Shown: positions 44,124 through 51,693 of the stretch, in pieces
Layout: every line of letters begins with the position of its first letter
Numbering within the stretch: position 1 is the stretch's first letter
DNA from: Mycolicibacter sinensis
GTDB lineage: Bacteria; Actinomycetota; Actinomycetes; Mycobacteriales; Mycobacteriaceae
DNA length: 64,000 nt
Assembly (NCBI RefSeq): GCF_001667375.1
Contig: NZ_LZIN01000096.1
Coordinates: 62,001 to 126,000 of the forward strand
Reading direction: 5' to 3'
Position numbers and translations under genes: made by a program
The notes under the pieces: generated by a model
Told to the model about the DNA's origin: nothing
The model's input: the letters and a program-made list of their open reading frames with translations, nothing else
The model's database searches: none

Positions 44124-46496
44124 TCAGATCATCTCGTTCTCTGTCAGCCAGCGCATCACCGGCCAGCCGACGAACACCGGCAGCCAGCAGGTCAACACCC
44201 GGTAGAGCAGCACCGACGGGACCGCCAGCGCGGCCGGCACACCGAAGGCGGCCAGCCCACCGATCAGGGCGGCTTCCACCGCGCCGACCCCGCCGGGTGT
44301 CGGGGCGGCCGAGGCCAGGGTGCCGCCGACCATCGTCACCACCGTGACGGTGACGAACGAGGTATTACCGCCGAACGCCTCCACGCTGGCCCACAGCGCA
44401 AGTGCCGCACCAAGAGTGGTGCCGGCCGCGCCCAGCACGATCAACGCCAGACGTTTGGGTTCGCGGGCCAGCTCGATCAGGTCGCCGGTGACCTCGGTGA
44501 GCCGGGGACGCAACGCCGTCGTCAACCACCGGCGCAGGTTGGGCACCAGCAGGAAGATGCCGGCCAACCCCAGTGCCACACCGGCGATCAGATACAGCAG
44601 GGTGGCGCTGGGCACGAAATGCGACAGGTCGGCCCGGGCGCCCGCGGCGGTGGTGAAGATGATCAGCAGGATCACGTGCACGATCACCTGCACCGATTGC
44701 TGCAAGGCGACCGCGGCGGTGGCCCGCAGCGTGCTCAACCCGCCCTTGACCAAAAACCGGGTGCTCAACGCCAGCCCGCCCACACCAGCCGGGGTGGTGG
44801 TGGCCGCAAACGTATTGGCCACCTGCATGATCGCCAAGTTGCGGAACTTGACCGCACCGTTGGTGCAGGCCCACAGCGCCCCGGCCGCGCCGACATAAGT
44901 CAGCGACGAGACCAGCAGCCCCACCAGCGCCCACGACCAGTTCGCGTGCCGCAGTTGGGAAAAGAACGTCGGCACCTGGCTGATGAACGGATAGGCGACG
45001 TAGACCAGCGCGACCAGCAGCACCAACTGGATCAGCTGGCTGCGGGTGAAACGGGTGATGGTCTTGGTGTGGATTTCGTCGGTGTTGGTCTGCCGCTTGA
45101 CCTCTTCGCGAGCGGCTGAGATCACCGCACCGACGTCCGGCACCGCCTTGCGAAGCCGCGCTGGCACAGCCGATTTGGTGAGGCGACGGGAGGCGGCCAG
45201 CACCGTGGTACGGCCGAAGCGTTCGATGGCCGCGGCCACCGCCGACGACGCGTCGTACAACGACGACGTCGTCACCAGCAACTGGGCGATATCGGACTGC
45301 AGCTGGCTGTCGGTGGCGCCGTACTCGGCGTTGCCGAATCCGCCGAACAACACCCGGTCGCCGTCGACCGTCATCTCCTTGGCGCGCAGATCCCCGTGTG
45401 AGATCTGCTGATCATGTAGCCGCCGCAGCGCCGCCCACGCGATGCCCACCGGGATGCTATCGGTGCACTCGGCGATCGGCACGCCGCGTGGCAGGGTGTG
45501 CGCGTACAGCGTCCAGCCCCGGTCCAGGGAGGCCACCGCGACGGTGTTTGTGTTGGCCACACCGGTCTCGCCGATGGCGATCGCCATCAGCGCGCGATGC
45601 TCGACGGCGCGGTGCAGCGAAGCGTGCAGCGGCGCGGTCTCAGTGGTGCGCAGTCGTAGCTTGCGCCAGAGCTGACGCACTGCGCCGCCGCTGCGCTGGT
45701 TGGGGCCGTACAGCTCGATGATCGTCGGGTGCTTGCTGACAGTGGACAGCACCAGCGGCCCGCGGCCGGCCGGGCGGACCACGGTGAGCTCGGTGACATT
45801 GCAGCCGCGGCGGGCCAGGGTGCGCACGGTGCCATCCAGCGGCACCTCCAATGCGGGCGTGCCCACGATCAGGATCACCAGCGCTCCGACGAACCAGCCG
45901 ACGGCCAGACCGAGCAGCGAGCGGGCCGGCACGATGGCGCTGACCACCAGGTGGATCGGCACGAACGCCAGCAGCAGCGCCCACCACCAGCGTCGCCAGC
46001 GAGCCGGTAGCCACGGGCCGGAGACGGTGAGCATCGCGGCGAGCATCGCGATCCACCGCGGGTCGTCGAGGAACTGGGCCAACGTGGTGGCCAGCCGTTC
46101 GGACAGGTCGAAGTGCCAGCGCGGCGCGGCCAATCCGTTGCTGCGGATGGACAGCGATGCCACCGCGAGCAGCCCGGCGACCGCGTAGGCGCCCAGCAGT
46201 TTCCATTGCCGGGAGACGACCAGGCCGATCAGGATCGCGAACGGCAGGCCCACGATGGCGATGCCATAAGCCAGGTAGACCTGGTTGGCGTGGGTGGGGG
46301 AGAGCACCCCGACGATCTGGGAGACCGAGCGTTCCAGCGAGACCCATTCATAGCGGGTGACCAACGAGCTGGTGATGACGGTCGCCAGGAACACCGCCGC
46401 CAGCACCAGACGCAGAATGTCGTTGATGCGTCGGGTCAGCGGTTGCAGCAGGTTGCCGGTGACGGCAACCTCGCGTCCCTCAACTCGCATGATCAC
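44124..46496 (-). CDS. Large membrane protein: degenerate kinase domain plus YbhN/LPG-synthase-like membrane domain
   Basis: A 790-residue protein resembling M. tuberculosis Rv0585c in size and layout. About six N-terminal membrane segments (residues 25-215) are followed by a cytoplasmic domain (~240-470). That domain contains 'HGDLRAKEMTVDGDRVLFGGFGNAEY', a protein-kinase-like HxD segment where the DFG Asp is Gly and the conserved Asn is missing. A C-terminal UPF0104/flippase-type domain has about eight membrane helices ('TTTPAGVGGLALSTRFLVKGG', 'SAAPTPGGVGAVEAALIGGL'). The double PGGxG loops mark the lysylphosphatidylglycerol-synthase flippase family. Probably moves a lipid; the pseudokinase may sense or regulate. 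Confidence 0.82.
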   Translation of the reverse strand: MIMRVEGREVAVTGNLLQPLTRRINDILRLVLAAVFLATVITSSLVTRYEWVSLERSVSQIVGVLSPTHANQVYLAYGIAIVGLPFAILIGLVVSRQWKLLGAYAVAGLLAVASLSIRSNGLAAPRWHFDLSERLATTLAQFLDDPRWIAMLAAMLTVSGPWLPARWRRWWWALLLAFVPIHLVVSAIVPARSLLGLAVGWFVGALVILIVGTPALEVPLDGTVRTLARRGCNVTELTVVRPAGRGPLVLSTVSKHPTIIELYGPNQRSGGAVRQLWRKLRLRTTETAPLHASLHRAVEHRALMAIAIGETGVANTNTVAVASLDRGWTLYAHTLPRGVPIAECTDSIPVGIAWAALRRLHDQQISHGDLRAKEMTVDGDRVLFGGFGNAEYGATDSQLQSDIAQLLVTTSSLYDASSAVAAAIERFGRTTVLAASRRLTKSAVPARLRKAVPDVGAVISAAREEVKRQTNTDEIHTKTITRFTRSQLIQLVLLVALVYVAYPFISQVPTFFSQLRHANWSWALVGLLVSSLTYVGAAGALWACTNGAVKFRNLAIMQVANTFAATTTPAGVGGLALSTRFLVKGGLSTLRATAAVALQQSVQVIVHVILLIIFTTAAGARADLSHFVPSATLLYLIAGVALGLAGIFLLVPNLRRWLTTALRPRLTEVTGDLIELAREPKRLALIVLGAAGTTLGAALALWASVEAFGGNTSFVTVTVVTMVGGTLASAAPTPGGVGAVEAALIGGLAAFGVPAALAVPSVLLYRVLTCWLPVFVGWPVMRWLTENEMI

Positions 46497-46671
46497 TTTC
46501 GGTCCATCAGGTGCCGCAGATTGCGGCTCGCCACAACTTAACCGGTGAGCTGGGGTGTCACGTCAGTTTGTCGGCGACATCGGGGCGCGTCGCCGGGGGT
46601 GAGTCTCATCCGCCCCAGGCGTAACGGCGGGACGGAGGTGTGAGATGTGCCCGGCTCTGCGCGACAACTCC

Positions 46672-47547
46672 TCAGAGCGGGTAGTGCACTCCGGTCATCT
46701 TCTCCGACTCTTCCCACAGCCGCCGCCACAGCCGCTGGTCTTTTGACAGCCTGTTCGACGGGCACGGGCCGACCGGGCCGCGGGCCTGGTTCAGCTTGGT
46801 CGGCCCCCAGTAGGTGTCCGGGTCGGCGTCGGCGGTGGTGGCGGCGAAGACGATCGACTCGGCGGCCCGCTCGGGTGGCTGGCCGACCAGCGTCATGCCG
46901 TACTTGGCGACCAGACCGGGCAGGCTCTTGTCGTTGTCGAACAGCTCGGTGGCCGACACCCCGGGGTGCACCGCGTAGGACCGCAGCGGCGAGCCGGCCG
47001 CGCGCAACCGGTGCTGCAGGTCGCGGGCGAACATCAGGTTGGCCAGTTTGGACTGCGCGTAGGCCAGGTTGCGCTGGTAGAAGCGGTGCTCGTAGTTGAG
47101 GTCGTCGATCCAGAACTTCGGGGTCTGCTTGTGCGCGATGCTCGACACCGTCACCACCCGGTCGCCGATGCGGTCCAGCAGCAGGCCGGTCAGCGCGAAG
47201 TGGCCGAGGTGGTTGACGCCGAACTGCATCTCGAAGCCGTCGACGGTGCGCCGCATCGGGATGTTCATGATCCCGGCGTTGTTGACCAGCACGTCGAAGC
47301 CGCGTTGCTGGGCGGCGAAATCGCGCACCGAGGCCAGGCTGCCCAAGTCCAGCGCCGCCACCGTGACGTCGCCGGTGATGCTGTCGGCGATCTGCTGGGC
47401 CTTGGCGGTGTTGCGGCAGGCCATCACCACGGTGGCGCCCTTGGCGGCCAGGGTGCGGGTGACGACCTCGCCCAGTCCGCCGTTGGCGCCGGTCACCACG
47501 AAGGTGCGGCCGTGCTGGTCCGGTGTGTCGGCAAGTCTGAAAGCCAT
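46672..47547 (-). CDS. Short-chain dehydrogenase/reductase
   Basis: A 291-residue classical SDR: 'TFVVTGANGGLGEVVTRTLAAKGA' (cofactor), 'VLVNNAGIM', catalytic Ser in 'VVTVSSIAHKQ', and YxxxK in 'NLAYAQSKLANLMFA'. The size and 'WGPTKLNQARGPVGPC' end match the retinol-dehydrogenase-like SDRs of mycobacteria. The ATG at 47545-47547 fits a leaderless start behind TAACGT; a GTG three codons earlier is possible. Confidence 0.88.
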   Translation of the reverse strand: MAFRLADTPDQHGRTFVVTGANGGLGEVVTRTLAAKGATVVMACRNTAKAQQIADSITGDVTVAALDLGSLASVRDFAAQQRGFDVLVNNAGIMNIPMRRTVDGFEMQFGVNHLGHFALTGLLLDRIGDRVVTVSSIAHKQTPKFWIDDLNYEHRFYQRNLAYAQSKLANLMFARDLQHRLRAAGSPLRSYAVHPGVSATELFDNDKSLPGLVAKYGMTLVGQPPERAAESIVFAATTADADPDTYWGPTKLNQARGPVGPCPSNRLSKDQRLWRRLWEESEKMTGVHYPL

Positions 47548-47568
47548 GGCCGTCACGTTACGCGACCC

Positions 47569-48246
47569 TCAGGTGCGGCCTTCGGCGGTCAGGACCACGC
47601 CCCGCTGGGTGATCACCTGCATCTGCCCGGTGGGCCGGCGCCCGCTCATCGCCTCCAGATAGCCGCACCGCAGGGTGACGCGCACGCCGCCGGTCAGGCC
47701 CGGGATCGCCAAGCGCACCGACCGGCCGGGCGCTTCGTGCAGCAGGGCCACCGGAGGATAGCGCAGCAGCATGCGCAGTTCGTGATCGCTGCAGCCGTCG
47801 AAGAGCCCTGCGGTGCGCAGAGTGCCGTCGATCGCCCACTCCAGGTTGGCGTCCAGGGCGCGGATCCGCTCGGCCGACAGCGGCGACGGCGGCGGAGCAA
47901 GCAGGGACAGCAGCGCCGGTGGGTGCCCGGCGTCGTCGGCGATGTCGCACGCGGTGAAACCCCGCGCGTCACGCAGGCAGCGCAGCGCGCCGCGATCGAG
48001 CAGCGCGGCAAGGGTTTCCGCCGGTGCGCCATGGCGGGCGGCCTGGTGCAGCGGGTTGAGCCACTCGGGGCTGCCGGGCCGCCACTGGTTGACGCTGAGC
48101 GCCGGCGTGGCATCCAGCAGATCGAACAACGCCGGCCAGTCGCCGGCTTCGGCCGCATCCGCCAGTTGGTGCCCGGCCGTGATGGCATCCTTCGGCAGCA
48201 GTGAAGGTTCCAGCACGCCGGGCCAATCTAGGGGTGGTTCGTCCAT
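47569..48246 (-). CDS. Ankyrin-repeat protein
   Basis: A 225-residue protein with two to three ankyrin-like units at ~25-115: 'LADAAEAGDWPALFDLLDAT', 'WLNPLHQAARHGAPAETLAALLDRGALRCLRDARGFTACDIADDAG'. The C-terminal half ends in a beta-rich domain ('GLTGGVRVTLRCGYLEAMSGRR'). ATG at 48244-48246, apparently leaderless behind a DNA-damage-type promoter (48254-48276). Divergent from the ADP-ribosylglycohydrolase gene, which has a matching promoter. Confidence 0.8.
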   Translation of the reverse strand: MDEPPLDWPGVLEPSLLPKDAITAGHQLADAAEAGDWPALFDLLDATPALSVNQWRPGSPEWLNPLHQAARHGAPAETLAALLDRGALRCLRDARGFTACDIADDAGHPPALLSLLAPPPSPLSAERIRALDANLEWAIDGTLRTAGLFDGCSDHELRMLLRYPPVALLHEAPGRSVRLAIPGLTGGVRVTLRCGYLEAMSGRRPTGQMQVITQRGVVLTAEGRT

Positions 48247-48253
48247 AGCGGTG

Positions 48254-48276
48254 AAGGTAGCGGCGGGTACCGACAA
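48254..48276 (-). promoter_or_regulatory. RecA-NDp/PafBC-type promoter, ankyrin gene
   Basis: On the minus strand: TTGTCGGTA (48276-48268), 8 bp, TACCTT (48259-48254). Only the last base of the upstream block departs from tTGTCRgtg-N8-TAnnnT. The -10 ends 7 bp before the ATG at 48246, the right distance for leaderless transcription. Confidence 0.65.
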
Positions 48277-48305
48277 AAACTGTCGACTGTTCGACGGACA
48301 GAGAG

Positions 48306-48328
48306 TTGTCGGTGGTCGCCGATACTCT
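48306..48328 (+). promoter_or_regulatory. RecA-NDp/PafBC-type promoter, ADP-ribosylglycohydrolase gene
   Basis: TTGTCGGTG (48306-48314), 8 bp, TACTCT (48323-48328): a full match to tTGTCRgtg-N8-TAnnnT, the LexA-independent damage promoter read by PafBC. The 20 bp from 48306 are identical to 50195-50214. Confidence 0.75.
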
Positions 48329-48362
48329 GATGCCGGCTGTTCTGGACGAAGGGTGAGTTTCC

Positions 48363-49508
48363 ATGGGGCTTACTGCCGCACAACGTGATCGGGCCTGCGG
48401 GGCGCTGCTGGCTACCGCCGCCGGAGACGCCTTGGGCGCCGGTTACGAATTCGACCCGCCGCGCGCCGCCGACGAGCCGGTCGCCATGATCGGCGGCGGG
48501 CTCGGCCCGTTCCGGCCGGGCGAGTGGACCGATGACACCTCGATGGCCATCGCGATCGCCGAGGTCGCCGCCACCGGCGCCGATCTGCGCGAGGAGGCGG
48601 CGCTAGATGTCGTGGTCCGGCGCTGGCACGAGTGGTCGATGACCGCCAAAGACGTCGGCGTGCAGACCCGCTCGGTGCTCTCGGCGGCGGCGCGGCGCGG
48701 CATCGGTGCGCGAAGCGCCTGGCAGGAGTCCGTGGCGCTGCATGAGCACACCGGCCGCAGCGCGGGCAACGGCTCGCTGATGCGCACCGCGCCGGTGGCG
48801 CTGGCCTACCTCGACGACGAGGCCGGGCTGGTCGCCGCCGCCCGCAGCGTCAGCGAGCTCACCCACTATGACCCGGATGCCGGGGATGCCTGCGTGCTGT
48901 GGTGCACCGCGATCCGCCATGCCGTGTTGACCGGCCAGCTCGATGTGCGGATCGGGTTGGAACACCTGACGGCGGAGCGTCGGGCGCTGTGGACCGAGCG
49001 GCTGGCGGAGGCGGAAAGTACTGACCCGAGCGCGTTTTCACCCAACAACGGGTGGGTGGTGGCTGCGCTGCAGGGCGCGTGGTCGGCGATCGCCGGGACG
49101 GCGGTTCCCGACGAAGATCCCGCCGCCGGGGTGTTCCGTGCCGATCACCTGCGGCTGGCGTTGGAGGCCGCGGTACGCGGCGGCGGTGACACCGATACGG
49201 TCGCGGCGATCGCCGGCGGGCTGTTGGGCGCGGTCTACGGCGCGTCGGCGGTGCCGTCGCAGTGGCGGCTGCTACTCGGCGGCTGGCCGGGGCTGCGGGC
49301 GCGAGGGCTGATCCAGTTGGTGGACCGGATCCTGGCCAAGGGCGCACCCGATGAGTTCGACGACAGCCATCGCGGCTTTCCGGAGACCCGAACGCAGGGC
49401 GCCGGCGTCGATGAAGCATTGGCGGATCTGTCTGCGGCGCCGCGGGATTCGTCACCAATTGGCTACTTCCGGCAGGTACTGCGGCGGTTGGCGCCGGGGC
49501 AGCGATGA
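48363..49508 (+). CDS. ADP-ribosylglycohydrolase family protein
   Basis: A 381-residue DraG/ARH-type hydrolase. Metal-binding motifs are 'GEWTDDTSMAIAIAE' (~56-70) and 'VRGGGDTDTVAAIAGGLLGAVYGA' (~270-293), with 'ACGALLATAAGDALGAGYEF' at the N-terminus. It removes ADP-ribose from modified targets. A PafBC-type promoter upstream suggests induction by DNA damage, consistent with reversal of DNA or protein ADP-ribosylation. ATG 48363. Its stop overlaps the next small gene (ATGA). Confidence 0.9.
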   Translation: MGLTAAQRDRACGALLATAAGDALGAGYEFDPPRAADEPVAMIGGGLGPFRPGEWTDDTSMAIAIAEVAATGADLREEAALDVVVRRWHEWSMTAKDVGVQTRSVLSAAARRGIGARSAWQESVALHEHTGRSAGNGSLMRTAPVALAYLDDEAGLVAAARSVSELTHYDPDAGDACVLWCTAIRHAVLTGQLDVRIGLEHLTAERRALWTERLAEAESTDPSAFSPNNGWVVAALQGAWSAIAGTAVPDEDPAAGVFRADHLRLALEAAVRGGGDTDTVAAIAGGLLGAVYGASAVPSQWRLLLGGWPGLRARGLIQLVDRILAKGAPDEFDDSHRGFPETRTQGAGVDEALADLSAAPRDSSPIGYFRQVLRRLAPGQR

Positions 49509-49708
49509 ACGCCGAAAAGGGATGGATCGGGGAGCCGCAAACTTCGCGAGAGTATTACCCGGGCGAAGAGTACAAGCATTACGGAATGGCTGGATGCCCA
49601 CTGCCGTCGTCCTACTACCGGGCGCACAACACTCGTGACCGTCGTGCTGTCGAAGAACGCCGCCGCCGGTCGGAGCGGACTCCCGAATTCCCCGAGGAGG
49701 CTTCGTGA
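49505..49708 (+). CDS. Small hypothetical protein behind ADP-ribosylglycohydrolase
   Basis: A 67-residue charged protein (MNAEKGWIGEP, then 'YYPGEEYKHYGMAGCPLPSSYYRAHNTRDRRAVEERRRRSERTPEFPEEAS') coupled to the upstream gene by ATGA. No family recognised. The Arg/Glu-rich tail suggests an unstructured or nucleic-acid-binding end. Confidence 0.55.
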   Translation: MNAEKGWIGEPQTSREYYPGEEYKHYGMAGCPLPSSYYRAHNTRDRRAVEERRRRSERTPEFPEEAS

Positions 49709-49802
49709 CTTGGGATGCCTCCCGACAATGGGGCACTCCCCTCCTCGTACGATCCCTTCTCATGCACGCGCTGTTCTCGGCCGGCGGTCTCCCGCTCATG
49801 CC

Positions 49803-49847
49803 GTAGCCCCCGCCCCGCGGACCGACCGTGGGCTCGGCGGGGGCTAC
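49803..49847 (+). promoter_or_regulatory. Long GC-rich hairpin
   Basis: GTAGCCCCCGCC (49803-49814) pairs perfectly with GGCGGGGGCTAC (49836-49847), 12 bp with a 21-nt loop that can pair further. No U-tract. It lies 19 bp before the 97-residue gene, so it may be a terminator for the upstream operon or a leader structure. Confidence 0.5.
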
Positions 49848-49866
49848 CCCGCCCGAGGAGACCGTT

Positions 49867-50160
49867 GTGTCCCGTACCGATGCCCACAGCCCCTACCGCG
49901 TCCGCGTCGCCCGCCGTGAAGTCCGCGTTTGTGCAGTACACGCCTGCGGTGGTTTCGACTGCGATCTGGGCGCGCCCGATCCCGGCTGGTCGATCGGCCG
50001 TATCGGCCGCTGCTACTGGGAATTCGTCTACTCCGGAACGAACGTGTGCAGCTGCTGGATGTGCCACTGGCATCACCGCCCGGAGCACCGCCGCTCCGCG
50101 GTGCGCACCGAGTTGCGTGCCGTCGCCCGCGCGTGGAACGCCGGACAGCGGGAGGAGTGA
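49867..50160 (+). CDS. Small Cys/His/Trp-rich protein
   Basis: A 97-residue product from GTG 49867 with GAGGAGA upstream. It contains 'VCAVHACGGFDCDLG' and 'RCYWEFVYSGTNVCSCWMCHWHHRPEHRRSAVRTELRAVARAW', a probable metal-binding Cys/His cluster. The ordered composition and conserved-looking motif suggest a real protein; function unknown. It lies between two damage-type promoters. Confidence 0.6.
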   Translation: MSRTDAHSPYRVRVARREVRVCAVHACGGFDCDLGAPDPGWSIGRIGRCYWEFVYSGTNVCSCWMCHWHHRPEHRRSAVRTELRAVARAWNAGQREE

Positions 50161-50194
50161 GCAGCTACATCACCGGGCAGCCGGCCGGCAGAAC

Positions 50195-50217
50195 TTGTCG
50201 GTGGTCGCCGATACATT
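50195..50217 (+). promoter_or_regulatory. RecA-NDp/PafBC-type promoter, recombinase-like gene
   Basis: TTGTCGGTG (50195-50203), 8 bp, TACATT (50212-50217). Full consensus match. The first 20 bp equal those at 48306-48325. Transcription would begin about 40 bp before the ATG at 50267. Confidence 0.75.
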
Positions 50218-50266
50218 CCTTTCACCAGCACTTCCCCACGGGGGCTTGACAAATCGGGAGGTATCG

Positions 50267-51040
50267 ATGCCGCATTCCACACCCGTCATTCTGCTCGGAG
50301 ACCGTGACACCGCGGCCCATCGCGGCGACCTGGCCGCCGACGCCGGCGAGCGAGGCTACACCATCGTCGACACCTTCGGATTCGACGAAGGGGCGGCCGC
50401 CCGCGAAGCCGACCTGACTCGGGTCGAGGCCGTCGTTGACGCGCTGAGCCGTGCCATCGCCGGCCGGATCGACATCTGGGTGCCATTTCCGGGCCCGGAC
50501 TTCCTGCGCGAGCAGCACTTGCGACGGCTCAGCCTGGTGCTGCAGCGCCACGGCCTGAATCTGCTGGTTTACCGGGAGCTTTTCCGGGTGCCCACCGACG
50601 GCGGAATCAGCGAGATCGACCAGGCGCTGCGGCTGGAGGTGCGGGCCGTCGACGAGCTCGACCGTGCGGCGCTGGCGGCGGCCGGTGTCACGAGTCTGAG
50701 CCGTGAGATCGAGCAGGCGCTGGCCAAGGCCGCTGCCACACCGGCGGTGCGGAGACTGACGGATCGCGGTACTACAGCGGCACACTCGCTGCCCCCGGTG
50801 CTGCCGCCACCGTCGGTGCCGTGGCCGCAGCGCAAGCGGCTGCTCAAGTTCTACGCGAGCTGGCTGGTGTACGGCTGCGGTGTCACCCAGGCGGCCACCG
50901 CGCGGGTGCTGAACTCGGCGGGGCAGCGCACTCCGACCGGCCGGCACTGGAAGCCGGCTACGGTGTCGAAGCTGCTCACCGGCAAGTACGACGATCCGGG
51001 CCGCGCTGGTGACTTCAGGCCAGATGCAGTAGCTGGGTGA
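50267..51040 (+). CDS. Recombinase-like protein with resolvase fold and C-terminal DNA-binding domain
   Basis: A 257-residue protein. The first ~130 residues look like a modified serine-recombinase N-domain ('VILLGDRDTAAHRGDLAADAGERGYTIVDTFGFD', 'RIDIWVPFPGPDFLREQHLRRLSLVLQRHGLNLLVYRELFRVPTDGG') without an obvious catalytic serine. The C-terminal 'LLKFYASWLVYGCGVTQAATARVLNSAGQRTPTGRHWKPATVSKLLTGKYDDP' resembles the recombinase DNA-binding domain. ATG 50267 with GGGAGG 5 bp upstream. Its damage-type promoter suggests a role after DNA damage. Confidence 0.65.
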   Translation: MPHSTPVILLGDRDTAAHRGDLAADAGERGYTIVDTFGFDEGAAAREADLTRVEAVVDALSRAIAGRIDIWVPFPGPDFLREQHLRRLSLVLQRHGLNLLVYRELFRVPTDGGISEIDQALRLEVRAVDELDRAALAAAGVTSLSREIEQALAKAAATPAVRRLTDRGTTAAHSLPPVLPPPSVPWPQRKRLLKFYASWLVYGCGVTQAATARVLNSAGQRTPTGRHWKPATVSKLLTGKYDDPGRAGDFRPDAVAG

Positions 51041-51323
51041 CCACGAAGGCCGGGATGACGGTCAGGGCGATCGTCAGGGGAGTGGCGAGAAGGCCGATGA
51101 GGATTCCTCGGCCAACTTCGCCTTGTTCCCCTGGCATTTCGCGCATGAACAGCCCCGCCGACCCCAATATGACTGTTGCCACGCCGAAGAAGAACAGCTC
51201 GATGATCCAATAGGGAAACCACGCCCACGTCGCAGTCTCGACGACCGCGATGGTCACCACCGCGGCGACGAAGCCGCGCGGGCCATAGCGGGCCGGGTGT
51301 TGCGGGCTCTGCGGAGTCGTCAT
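51015..51323 (-). CDS. Small membrane protein
   Basis: A 102-residue protein with three hydrophobic segments ('RGFVAAVVTIAVVETATWAWFPYWIIELFFFGVATVILGSAGLFM' and 'GILIGLLATPLTIALTVIPAFVVTQLL'). ATG at 51321-51323 overlapping the upstream gene (ATGA). Its 3' end overlaps the recombinase gene by 26 bp tail-to-tail. Function unknown. Confidence 0.65.
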   Translation of the reverse strand: MTTPQSPQHPARYGPRGFVAAVVTIAVVETATWAWFPYWIIELFFFGVATVILGSAGLFMREMPGEQGEVGRGILIGLLATPLTIALTVIPAFVVTQLLHLA

Positions 51324-51673
51324 CGCACCGCGGCATCCGACGGCAACATCAGAAACAGTGCGTAGGTGCTGGCGCCGATCAAGACCGCCAACCCCGACCC
51401 CACAAGACTGAACCCGAAAGCCCGGCGGCGCACCGACGCCGACGGCGTCAGCGCTACGCCGATCGCGGCCGACACCGCGGTCGTGATAGCCGTGGCGATC
51501 AAGACGACCGCTCGGAAACCCAGATTCGGGCCCAGCAGCCGGTCCGTCAGCAGCGAGGTGACGCCGGCCAGTAGCAGTAGTACCGGCTGGATAGCGACCG
51601 GCATAAGCCAGGTGGCTTTGCGCCACACGGCTGCATCGGTGTCCCGGATGCGGGCCAGCACCGCGTTGGGCAT
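51320..51673 (-). CDS. Small membrane protein
   Basis: A 117-residue protein with three hydrophobic segments ('ATWLMPVAIQPVLLLLAGVTSLL', 'FRAVVLIATAITTAVSAAIGVAL', 'FGFSLVGSGLAVLIGASTYALFLML'). ATG at 51671-51673 with AGAGGAG 7 bp upstream. Forms an operon with the following membrane protein and probably the 51694-52977 gene. Confidence 0.65.
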   Translation of the reverse strand: MPNAVLARIRDTDAAVWRKATWLMPVAIQPVLLLLAGVTSLLTDRLLGPNLGFRAVVLIATAITTAVSAAIGVALTPSASVRRRAFGFSLVGSGLAVLIGASTYALFLMLPSDAAVR

Positions 51674-51693
51674 ACACAAGCTCCTCTCGGTGC

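Noticed and set aside
43412-44347. 311-codon plus-strand frame
   Set aside because: Antisense to the FAD monooxygenase, which has complete FAD motifs.
48280-48300. LexA SOS box near GTTCGA
   Set aside because: Only one half of the TCGAAC-N4-GTTCGA palindrome is present; the PafBC-type motifs fit far better.
49715-50266. Extension of the recombinase-like gene to 441 codons
   Set aside because: It would cross a damage-type promoter and a hairpin; the ATG at 50267 has its own Shine-Dalgarno sequence.
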